The position numbers and the translations under genes are program-made. From Tieghemiomyces parasiticus (taxonomy: Eukaryota > Kickxellomycota > Dimargaritomycetes > Dimargaritales > Dimargaritaceae), in contig JANBPT010001204.1 of assembly GCA_027575765.1 (NCBI GenBank), positions 1 to 12,463 of the forward strand: a stretch of DNA of 12,463 nt. Direction: 5' to 3'. How positions within the stretch are numbered: position 1 is the stretch's first letter; each line of letters opens with the position of its first letter. This document shows positions 1 to 8,555 of this stretch, piece after piece. Below the pieces are notes generated by a model that was given only the letters and a program-made list of their open reading frames with translations, ran no database searches and was not told the DNA's origin.

Positions 1-1962
1 TCCGTCATATCAATTACTAAACTGTTAGAGATAGCGGGAAAGTCAAGCTACATAATGTAGATTTAGTGTGGTGAACAATAGGCTCCTATTTCAAAACTAT
101 GGCCCCTCGGATGGTGATATTGCCGGACGGATTCATACACGGCTTCTTCTCGTTATCTTCCTCATGATGAAGTGACGACCACCGGTTGCGTAGATTACAA
201 GCCTATCCCACCTTATTAAAAGGATGAAACCACTGAGTGAACTCCGGCGCCTAATATAATCCACCGGCGAGGAAGCTCCCCTAGCGGATACAAACGCGCT
301 ACCAACTTCGATATCGTTTGCCGATCGCACCCCGGATTAGACTACTCCAACGGCCAGATCCCCTCCCTTAAACACAGGTATACTGGATCCCCACACTCGC
401 ACCTATATTATTTATATGCATCAATAACGATATCCGCCGTTAGCGGTCAACGTGCCAACATATACACCTATAGTTTAGTCCTACATTTCATGGCAGAAAT
501 CTCTGTTCACTGCAGCGTCTTATGTCGACCGATTAGTGGTTGAGCATTCGGGATAACTTCTGATGCTCCGAATGCCAGCATGGTCTGCCTGTCCTTGAAT
601 GGGAGCTGTAGTTTATCTCGGATAAGGGCCAATAGATCATCCGTAGGTTGTGAGGGCTACGGTTGGCGTGCATCAGCCCGTTGATTCCTAACGTGCCCCA
701 ATAATAGAAGTGTAAGTCCATAGACCCGCCCTTATTCGCTGTACTCGACTGGGCGGATATTTTGATAGACTAAACTGTCGGTTAACTTCGCCTCGGTGCC
801 TTAACGGAGTAGGGCTCATTCTTGAGTTGGTTAGTTCCGACTTGAATTTGACGTACAGCCGTCTGCCGAATGGCGATGTATGTAGACTACCTCGATTTTA
901 TTGAATAGTTAGGGCGTAATTTATAGGGCTCAACGGGTTTAGCTGGATTTGATGGGGCTACCAGTAGACGGCCTGCCCATTTCTGTCTCACAAGGCATGG
1001 GGTTGGCAAAGCGTCGTTAAGCCGTCGGTGAGTATGCGCCCACATATTCAATGTAGACAATTATACACCGTATCAACGGCTTTGCGCCACCTCATGGTAG
1101 TGCAGGATAGAGTGATGTGGCAAATCAGCTTGAAATTGTGGATAACGTATTCCACAGGTCAGATACGGTGAATAGGCCTTCACGGCGGTAAATCATTAGT
1201 CGGCCTGCCACTCCTGTCTACCACTGCACCTTGTCGACTCTGGCTATACTAATCTCCGCTGTAGTGGTAATTCCCCGATAGACCCAGCTGCATCGACACC
1301 TACGACTACTACATAACATCCCATTAGGCCACCGTAACTGTTGTCCAACTCTGTATCCGGTGGCCCAGCTCGGTTATTCAAATTACCAGCCAGGCGCGGA
1401 GGTTCATTTTTCACCATCGAAACAAATACGTACGGCCTACAACTCGCATGCCACAGATACCTTTTATGGAAATAAATCCACAAGAGGCTTGATCCAACGG
1501 CGGGTGGAAAGGCGGCCAACCACTTGAGAACCCTCCACGGTCAATCAGGTCAATCCAGGGATGTGGTTGGTAAGGGGGTTTATAATGGTTTGGTATGTAA
1601 TGTTTTGTGCATTATTATGAAGACTATAAGATGAGAAATTTGGGAATCGTGAACCGGACCAGCTAGATACATCACGTAGGCCATATGTTTAAATAACAAA
1701 TAGGATAGTATGCGACCAGCCCCCTCGCCCTTTTCTTTGGTGGACGGAGTCCTTCTATAGCCCGGTGGTCCGAGAATCAGCTTAGCCGTTATCGGCCGGT
1801 GGAGCGGAGCGAGCCTGCCCTATGACCAACTGGTGTCGCTTAGGGTCCGGGTAATCCATGACCTCACGTCTCGCCTTCTCCCTTGGACGGAATATGGCCA
1901 ATATGCGGTTCTCCACTGGTTAACTATAGAGACGAGTCCGTTTTTTAGGGAACATCTGAGCT
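1..1962. other. gene-free stretch, nothing recognised
   Basis: No reading frame here has a credible start, a recognisable motif or flanking splice signals. The longest open frame is about 91 codons (minus strand, 1244-1519), within what chance allows at this base composition. There is no tRNA-like B box, no low-complexity tract and no repeat beyond a 9-base near-tandem duplication at about 1540-1557 (ggtcaatca followed by ggtcaatcc). It is best described as intergenic DNA of unknown role. Confidence 0.6.
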
Positions 1963-2295
1963 GTGTCCCCTAAACCACGTCACTACCTCCGTAAGCCAAA
2001 CTATGATCTCGGGAAGGAGATCATCGATCTCCCTTCCCATCCTCACTGCCACGGGCGGCCTGGGGAATTGAAAGACAAGCGACACTACCGTCAAATTGTT
2101 GCTCCTAGCTCCATCTGGTCGTCAGCTGGGCCAGCGCAACTCATCCGCATTGTATATAGTTACCAACCTGATCCTCAAACGCAGGAACCGGAGTACCACT
2201 TTCCCCCGTGGCTCTCTACCCAGGGGATGGAAACGACCACTCTCCCGACACCGCTCATTACAGTCGGAATAAGCAGCTGCCGCTGTCAAATGTAG
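1963..2295 (+). other. coding-like open stretch, unproven (possible exon)
   Basis: An open frame of 110 codons begins with GTG rather than ATG and ends at a TAG at 2293-2295. The composition is protein-like: mixed charged residues early (KPRHYLRKPNYDLGKEII), then Pro/Tyr-rich (YSYQPDPQTQEPEYHFPPWL), with many C or T third positions. No in-frame ATG, good acceptor upstream or consensus donor downstream could be found. The frame has an in-frame stop just before it, so if this is an exon its splice sites are non-obvious. No family is recognised. Chance is a fair alternative, because open frames of this length are expected several times in a window of this size. Overlapping hairpins at 2003-2038 lie inside it. 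Confidence 0.15.
2003..2038. repeat. two overlapping, mutually exclusive inverted repeats
   Basis: The arms atgatctc (2003-2010) and gagatcat (2017-2024) form a perfect 8-bp inverted repeat around a 6-base loop. The loop and right arm, gggaaggagatc (2011-2022), can instead pair with gatct-c-ccttccc (2026-2038), giving 12 bp with one bulged C and a 3-base loop. The two foldings share bases 2017-2022 and so exclude each other. Whether this is transcribed is unknown. Confidence 0.5.
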
Positions 2296-4049
2296 TCGGT
2301 CTCCATCTTCCTTGTCTATCTAAGTGACCTCGGTCTTTCGTTTCCACCTCAATTAATAATTATGCTGAATACTTAAGCACGCCTAAAATATCGAGAAATT
2401 TGGTGGACTCCCTGCCCAATGGATGTACCCCGCAGGCTTGCCTACCGCGAGCGAGAGTAGATGATAATAACTTTAGGCCTCACTAGACGAAACGGATGGG
2501 CCAATTCTACCCACTACTTCCACCTTATTCGGATACACCATTTCTCTGTTGACCGGCCGCTTAGAATTGGCCTCCTTGTACCGGCCAATCTTATTATCTG
2601 ACCGTCTTGGATTTCGTTTCTGACACGGCGCGTACGATTGTCAAGTGACCAGGGTGACTTCTGGGAGCTACAGTCTCCATCTCCCAATACACCCTAACTC
2701 GATGACCTCTAATTGTACATCCTGTGTTCACGCCAAAAAGTCTACGCCTGTGGGCCTATCGGACAGTGTCTTCCGGTGGTCTAGCACTGGGTTCGTGACG
2801 GAAGAGATATAGGGAATAATAACATAAGGTGTGTTCGTCACGTATACCCTATGTTTCACGAATTTTATACATAGGTAACCCTTAGAGCGCCCTTCTCAAA
2901 CTCTCACCATCCCTTCCAACAAATTCCATCTCGTTGCTACCTAGATTAACCTCGCCTAAGCCACTTCTTCCGGCTCCCTCCTCCGCCTAACAGCTCCGCT
3001 ATAATTTCTATTCACTTCCCATTCGCTGCTACCGTCTTGGCCTCCACTCTTGTGGCCTCCCTCCAGCCTGCTGGGCACCCTACTTCGGCCCAACCAAACA
3101 CAGTCTTAGTCAAGGCCATCTCTTGTATGAAGAGAGCCGCCCAGGTGTTTACCCACACCCCAACGCCCCCGACCTGAGGCTTGGTCTCTCGAAGGGGCAA
3201 CGTCGATATCGGCCGTACTTCCGGTTAGGACTTCGACATGCGCTGGTAAACGATCAATTACCCTTTCAGCTTCTGAGTACAACTTAGTTGTGCTACTCCA
3301 TCCTAGCCCTGCCACGGTCCATATGTCAATGACCGTGCTGAGTAGATAGCGGTGCACATCTACCACGTATTTGCTATCAGTACAAGGGGAAGGCGAGGTC
3401 GAAATTTCGATCGAGCCGCCAACCCAATAGGTTGTACTAGTTGGCCCTTCTTCACGGTGTTCCGGCCTTAATCAATTAAGCTTAAACCTGAACTATAAGA
3501 GCTATCCATCGGAAGGATGATATACGGCCGTTTAACTCTTAAGGAGTTAACAATGTTTGAATAGAAAGAGAGAGCCAACGTTCGCAAACGTCTGGGCCTA
3601 CCAATTGCTGACCAAATCAATCGAACCGGGGCATCCACACGGCTCGATCGAGCTGACCTGTTTGTTTAACCATGGCAGCGGGTGAGGCCTTAAGTCGGAC
3701 TGCTCGACCTTGAATACACCACAGCCTAATGGGGCGCAGCCATACCACCTGTGGCGTCCAGCGCTGTATGCCATCTTGCCGCAGCCGTGATGCGGGTGGA
3801 GTCAATATGGTGTTTGCGAATGGAAAAAAAATAATATTTAGCCGCACACCTGTGTCGACCGCAGCCCCGTCCTTCACTAGACACTGCTATCCCGCCCTGG
3901 ACTACAGGGAATGGAAAGATGGGCCGCCGACGAGCGTTAACTCAACTGGCACCAACCAACCAGAACACTTTCCGGCAGGCGATTTCCTACCTGTTGCTGC
4001 ACCATTTCCGTCGTACCTAAGTTGGCACTCATTCATTGACTGAAACTCT
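2296..4049. other. gene-free stretch, partly pyrimidine-rich
   Basis: I see no supportable gene. Bases 2880-3180 are strongly C/T-rich on the plus strand and contain several CTAAC/CTAAG-like words, resembling fungal leaders or introns. The frame after the ATG at 3127 closes within 16 codons. A perfect 7-bp inverted repeat (ttaactc, 5-base loop, gagttaa) sits at 3532-3550, a size expected about once by chance. An ATG-initiated 104-codon frame at 3729-4043 has no recognisable motif and was not called. Confidence 0.5.
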
Positions 4050-4109
4050 TCCGCCCAGGCCTGCAACATAGTCCACCTACCCAATTCACACCCACCCCCT
4101 TTCGCTTAT
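4050..4109 (+). promoter_or_regulatory. pyrimidine-rich leader upstream of the E2 gene
   Basis: The bases just before the E2 start are dominated by C and T (for example caattcacacccacccc at 4082-4098), as is common for leaders and core promoters of compact eukaryotic genes. No TATA-like box at a convincing distance was seen. The extent of the transcript leader is a guess. Confidence 0.3.
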
Positions 4110-5804
4110 ATGGCCGCGGCGCCGCGTCAACTGGTCGCCCGCTTGCGGCGCGAACTGGAGATGCTGACCCGCGACCCGCCGGTAGATGTGGTGTGCTACC
4201 CCGAGAACGATTCTCTAGTCAATTTGAAGGCCCATATTAAGGGTCCGAGGGACACCCCGTACGAAGGAGGGTCCTTCGCCCTGCGAGTTTCCATCCCCGA
4301 CCGGTAAGCCAAAATAGCTCCCTTGGTGCCACCACAGCCACCTCTTGATCCACCAGACCCGTTACCAGCTTCGCCAACCACTTTCCAAAACAAAAGCCGC
4401 CGTACCCAAGGGCTTTCAAACAATGGGTTCGGTGTGACCGAAGAACACGGGAGCTCAGGTTGGCCATGCCCCACGTAGAGAACCGCGCTAAGCACGGATG
4501 TTTGATTCAAGTCGCCTAAAACCCTGACCAGCCAACTGCCGTCGTACGTTAACTTGACCCGGCTGCCGTCACGCCAGCTATCCGTTTGAGCCGCCACAGA
4601 TCCAGTTCATTACGCAAGTGTACCACCCTAACATTGACCGCCAGGGTCGGATATGTCTGGATCTGCTCAAAATGCCTCCCAAGGTAAGCCAGAGTGACGG
4701 TGCTGGGACGACAGGCCCCGAAACCCTCGTCCCAAGGCGATATATTATCCAATAATTGGTCCTTCTAGTCCTAAGGTCAACCCTAGTCGTCTTATTACTG
4801 ACACTTCCGCCCCTTGCGTTATTTCCATCTCACTAATTGTTGTGGAGGGCGTGCTTGGCCCCATTAGGGCGCATGGAAACCGTCGCTCAACGTGTCTACT
4901 GTACTGGCTTCGCTCCATCTGCTACTCTCGGAGCCCAATCCGAACGACCCGCTGCTGACAGACGTGGTAAGTAGAGCCCCACTACCCACTGCTTCATTAG
5001 GAACGTGCCTACACCCAACTTCTCTGGTCGGAAAGCAGTCCTCGCCTCAGCGCCGGTGTAGACTAGGGCTGGGAACTCCTGGTCACTTGACATGAATTCT
5101 CATAACACATAACGCTTGGGTATTTTTTGGTGTGTCTACAACTCTCACTCTCCCAGGCCGCCGAGTTCAAGGAACACCGAACACTGTTTAACGAAAAGGC
5201 TAGGCAGTGCACCCGCAGATACGCCACGGGGGATCCCTCAGAAAACCCTGCTGAGGATCGTGGTGGGGCAGAGCCACCTGCCGAGGAAGCGCCAGCCGAG
5301 GTGGCACCCGTCGCCCCGAATAAGAAGCGCAGCTCGTCCCGGCCGCGTAACGGCAATCTCAAACTCCGGTCGGGGCGTGGTACTCACGCTCAAGTGAAAA
5401 GCAAGCCCGACAACTCCAATTCTGCTAACGCCGAAATGGTGACCGCACCTGTCATGGACCGACAGCCTTCGCCCAAAAGTTGCCCGGCAGATCCGGCACC
5501 AATTGTAAGTCCAGTCCCACTTGAAGAAATCCCCCCGATTAAGCCAGCGTCGCCTCTAGGCTCGTCATCACGTTCGGCGTCGCTCTCCCAATTCCTAGAG
5601 ACGCCCATCCCAGAAGAGTCACCACCATTGACCCAGGTGGTAGCATCCTTACCGCCACCTTCAGCGGACGCCGCCAATCAGCTGAGACATAGTATCTTTG
5701 ACGGGATTCCTGCCTCCACCCCGGCCTCCATCCGTGGGAAGCGTCACCTTCTAAGGCGTAGTAAGGCACCTCAGCCACACCCCTACAGAGATTCGTCATT
5801 GTAG
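4110..5804 (+). CDS. UBE2T: UBE2T-like ubiquitin-conjugating enzyme E2, four exons, long C-terminal tail
   Basis: Exons are 4110-4303, 4578-4683, 4868-4966 and 5157-5804, giving 348 residues. Introns are 274, 184 and 190 nt; they begin GTAAGC, GTAAGC and GTAAGT, end in CAG, TAG and CAG, and all phases agree. The UBC fold spans about residues 1-160: a basic N-terminal helix (RLRRELEML), YPFEPP at 66-71, the HPN motif at 81-83, catalytic Cys91 in GRICLDLLK, then GAWKPSLN and SEPNPNDPL. The order and wording match UBE2T, the E2 that works with FANCL to monoubiquitinate FANCD2/FANCI in nuclear crosslink repair. Phe68 corresponds to the FANCL-contacting Phe, and Lys96 to the autoubiquitination Lys near the active site. 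Human UBE2T has 197 residues. Here a Pro/Ser/Ala-rich, probably disordered tail of about 190 residues follows, with basic clusters ([19 protein letters not shown] near the end) that could direct nuclear import. The ATG starts right at the E2 helix; its context is weak (T at -3). Identity is strong; the tail's role is unknown. Confidence 0.93.
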
Positions 5805-6318
5805 GATTGGATCAGGCCAGTAACCCAATTTATCACGCACAGTGGCATCTTCCCTGTCAACCTTTGACCTTGCAAACAACATCAAACGCGGCCATGAAAT
5901 ATAATGTACTTTACACCGGGCTTTGTCTCACTTTGACCAAACGAGAAATATATAGCTAAAAGCAGTACAAGGTGTGTTGGAGAAGCTGTATTTTACGGTC
6001 GTGACGCGCTCAGAAGTGATTTTCCCAAATACAGGTTGCGTATAATACCCTTCATCTTAGTTCCTTCCAACGTTTATCTCGTCGAGGATCAAAGGGAGTG
6101 AGCGGGTCTGGGCCGGGCCAGGCCAGCCAAGGCGTCAAGCACCATATGGCTACCACAGAGTCACGTGCCTCATTAACTCTGACCTGCGGAGTTTTGGGAA
6201 TGGTGGAAGGCAGCAATACCGCCAGCGAGGTACACCGAGCCATTGCAGTTACCCGGTTTAATTTCAGGTGATGGACCCTTTGACCTGTCAGAGCCCTCAT
6301 TTTCACTCCAAAGACCTC
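5805..6318. other. intergenic region between E2 and GSKIP genes
   Basis: About half a kilobase without a credible gene. The part up to about 6060 is AT-richer and presumably holds the 3' end of the E2 transcript. The rest presumably contains the promoter of the next gene. No terminator, repeat or conserved motif was recognised. A 92-codon minus-strand frame at 6052-6330 has no supporting features. Confidence 0.5.
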
Positions 6319-6438
6319 ACCCCCGCTCAACTTTAATCGTCTTCAACCCGACTAGCTTGGCCACCACATACCCTCCTCGTTTTCTTGGCTGACTCTCCCT
6401 CATCACCCCATCCCCCATTCTGGCAGAATACCTTCTCA
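6319..6438 (+). promoter_or_regulatory. pyrimidine-rich leader of the GSKIP-domain gene
   Basis: The 120 bases before the ATG at 6439 are strongly C/T-rich (for example ctctccctcatcacccca at 6392-6409). The coding frame stays open upstream to a TTG at 6385 but contains no other ATG. An acceptor-like gcag at about 6423-6426 leaves open a leader intron. The start of transcription cannot be placed. Confidence 0.3.
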
Positions 6439-7078
6439 ATGAATGCCGAACGACAGCGACAGGAGTTAGTGGAGTCACTACTACCCTACCGGGAATCCTT
6501 CCGGTCACATGACGTCGTCCCATCGCGGGAAATCCATACCAAAGATTCTACATTCCTGGGCAGTCTAGCCATTCACGACGAGTGCAACTACATCGCCATG
6601 GTCGAAACGCTCGAGGGTAGCGTACTATATATCACTGTCAATCTGGGCGGATTCCAAGTAGGTTCATCGATACAATATCATGGGTATGGCGCTTCCCTCC
6701 CATAATTGCCATTGTTGGTGCCTTGTCGTCCCATATCCCTGTCACAACGCAACTAGGTCCTTGTCTCAATGGACTGCTGCCGCTTAACGTGTTAGCCGAG
6801 CCTCCTTCACCACACACCTGATTACTGACCAGAACTATTGCCCCCCCTGCTATCTCATCACCATCCGACTTCTGCAGGTCATTCACCTAACGGGCCCGAC
6901 AGCCTCCATCTCAGCTGAGACTAGCTGCCCAAGCAAAGCTAATCATGACGTGATACACGAGGATGTGGTGTCTCTCTTAAGTGCCTACAGCCCAAAGTTT
7001 GCCACGGCACGGCTGGACCGGGTCGCGGACGCCCTACGCGCCTGGACTGACACGCAGACTTATGAAAATGACGAGTGA
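6439..7078 (+). CDS. GSKIP: GSKIP-domain protein (GSK3-binding), two exons
   Basis: Exons are 6439-6657 and 6878-7078, joined in phase 0 across a 220-nt intron (donor GTAGGT, branch-like TACTGAC, pyrimidine tract, acceptor CTGCAG), giving 139 residues. The C-terminal half carries the GSKIP signature: a beta-sheet region (YIAMVETLEGSVLYITV, about residues 52-68), then a helical segment HEDVVSLLSAYSP (100-112) and a final helix RLDRVADALRAW. Leu126 lies at the same distance from the SP pair as the Leu of human GSKIP needed for GSK3 binding, by alignment from memory. The N-terminal helix (RQRQELVESLLPY) sits where the animal protein binds PKA RII subunits, but whether it does so here is unknown. 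The linker between the helix and the sheet is longer than in human GSKIP, while the loop before HEDVV is divergent. In animals GSKIP is a small cytosolic GSK3 inhibitor and A-kinase anchor; the domain also occurs in CLU proteins, but this stand-alone length argues against a CLU fragment. It follows the E2 gene on the same strand, with its own leader. Confidence 0.82.
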
Positions 7079-8231
7079 CAAAGCTAATGAGTAGGCTAAT
7101 GTAGTCATGGTGTTTAAATTTGATAACGGGTGTCGAGTCTCATCTTTTGTAAAAATAGCCATTGGTATCAAATTTAGTGGTGATCAGGTCGCCAGGAGGC
7201 CAAAACCGAAAGCTGTCGACATCCGGGCTCTCCCGATTGGAAATTCGCCAATTAGTAGCTGATCAATGGAAGGTCTAACTTCCTATCCCCACGGTGGCCA
7301 ACCCTTCCATTACCTTCATTATCCAATCCAGGTGCCGCCTTCTATTCTGTTAGGACCTTGTCTTCTTTATTTCTATTATTCCTGATCCAACGGCTACCTA
7401 GTCGTCTCCCCATTTCCTGCCGGCGCCCGGCCCCGCCGTAACCTGTCGTCCTGGCTTTCCTAGACTCGGCTAAATTGTTACTACGAATGATGCAGGCCAT
7501 TGTTATTCAAGTATAAAATACGTACTGATCGCTATTCAATACAATAGTTATCACTTTGATCATCAACCCCCGTCTAGATTTCAGCTTAACGCTTGTTCGT
7601 TGTATTTAATAAGTTTAATCCTACCACAGTTGTGTCTGCTCTAGATACTGTTGCCTTGGTGGAACATCAGTCCGATTGATTTTGGTGCTCTTGGAGTAAC
7701 TAATGCTCCGATTCAGTGCTAATCGTACTGTAACCGTAGAGTGGCAGGGTATCAATGGTATAAGTTAGATGATGACTTGTCAACGTTTTTATTCGCAATG
7801 CTATTGCGTCGAAAAATGGAGTACAGTGCGTGGAAAGGATAGTGAACTGCCGTGCCCCCTAGTAAGCCAGGTTTGTTGCGTAACTTCAGACGGTCCTAAC
7901 TACCCTCTCGGTATCCGATAAGTCTAAGGTTAGGCTAATTTGGCTCTTAAGGAATTAATAACTAATCATTATCGATAGAGATTGTAACTATCTAAATGCC
8001 GTATCAGGATAAGGTGTTGTAAGAATGCGGGTATGGGTGAAGTAGCCAATAACTGGTAACACCACTGAACAAGTTGAGACCGAGAAATAGGCTATAGGAA
8101 CAGCCCGTCTTCCCTGGAAATAGCAGCCAAGGTTTACTATCAGGTGGATTAGCTGGTACTGTAGGGTGTTTCAAGGTGGTCGGGTACCCGTTTCAAGTAA
8201 GCGATAATCCAGGTACGGCGTACAGATCACG
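7079..8231. other. gene-free stretch between convergent genes
   Basis: This region separates the 3' ends of the GSKIP gene and the small secreted protein gene. No supportable gene was found. Bases about 7265-7460 are markedly C/T-rich and include a 39-codon ATG frame at 7266-7385 (see findings). A GC-rich patch at about 7420-7440 (gccggcgcccggccccg) contains short self-complementary words. The remainder, 7490-8230, is AT-richer and shows no motif I recognise. Confidence 0.5.
7266..7385 (+). CDS. possible 39-residue small ORF, unproven
   Basis: An ATG frame encodes 39 residues, starting MEGLTSYPHGGQPF and rich in Tyr, Pro and Leu, with TGA at 7383-7385. The stretch is pyrimidine-rich, like the leaders and introns elsewhere in the window. 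A possible intron could begin within CAG|GTGCCG near 7332 and end at cctag near 7461, after a gtaacc branch-like word and pyrimidine tract. That would replace the C-terminus with a short alternative tail. No family is recognised, and the frame is short enough to be accidental. Confidence 0.15.
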   Translation: MEGLTSYPHGGQPFHYLHYPIQVPPSILLGPCLLYFYYS

Positions 8232-8555
8232 CTAAAAACGGGATCCAAACCTGAGCATAATTCCACCACCCGTACCGCTGCTACCACCGTTTAAGCCATT
8301 GATAGTGCCAGCACCGGTGCCGGATGAGAGATAGGCAAAATAGTGTGGCAGCGATACTGGTTCACTATCAGCGGGCTGCTCGGCAGCTGTTGTCTCCTCG
8401 GCAGCCGCAGTAGAGGACGTAGTGGTCCGTTGAGAGCCCTTGTGCGACTTTCTTCCCAGTAGTGCCGAGCGATCAGCGAGGGGTTGGGGAAGGGCCGAGA
8501 CCGTGATTAAAGCGACCATAAGGCCGGCGGCGGCGGTAAGGCGGAGAGAAACCAT
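8232..8555 (-). CDS. small secreted protein, Thr/Ala-rich linker and Gly-rich C-terminus
   Basis: A single-exon frame of 107 residues starts at an ATG with good context (G at -3 and +4) and ends in TAG. Residues 1-21 form a clear signal peptide: Arg5, a hydrophobic core (AAAGLMVALITV) and a VSA cleavage site before LPQP. The mature part has a basic segment (LLGRKSHKG, 32-40), then a low-complexity Thr/Ser/Ala/Glu stretch (about 41-65) that could be O-glycosylated. A short aromatic segment (LPHYFAYL) and a Gly/Ser/Thr-rich end closing with MLRFGSRF follow. There is no cysteine, unlike many fungal effector-like secreted proteins, and no transmembrane segment after the signal, so export to the wall or medium is likely. 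The dibasic site at R35-K36 could be a Kex2-type processing point, but that is inference. It runs convergent to the GSKIP gene. No family is recognised and the function is unknown. Confidence 0.72.
   Translation of the reverse strand: MVSLRLTAAAGLMVALITVSALPQPLADRSALLGRKSHKGSQRTTTSSTAAAEETTAAEQPADSEPVSLPHYFAYLSSGTGAGTINGLNGGSSGTGGGIMLRFGSRF

Noticed and set aside
3106..3366. Minus-strand frame of 86 codons with protein-like wording (STVIDIWTVAGLGW)
   Set aside because: It starts with GTG, overlaps a block pyrimidine-rich on the plus strand, has no recognisable motif and no flanking splice signals.
3532..3550. Perfect 7-bp inverted repeat (ttaactc / gagttaa)
   Set aside because: A stem of this size with a short loop is expected about once in a window this long, and nothing near it suggests a function.
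3729..4043. Plus-strand ATG frame of 104 codons just before the E2 gene
   Set aside because: Composition is irregular, there is no domain, signal or splice support, and several frames of this length are expected by chance in 12 kb.
4196..4597. Minus-strand frame of 133 codons
   Set aside because: It lies opposite exon 1, intron 1 and the beginning of exon 2 of the E2 gene, has no motif, and is explained by the GC- and C-rich plus strand.
5390..5677. Minus-strand frame of 95 codons inside the last E2 exon
   Set aside because: It is antisense to an exon whose frame is well supported; its Gly/Ser richness mirrors the Pro/Ser-rich sense strand.
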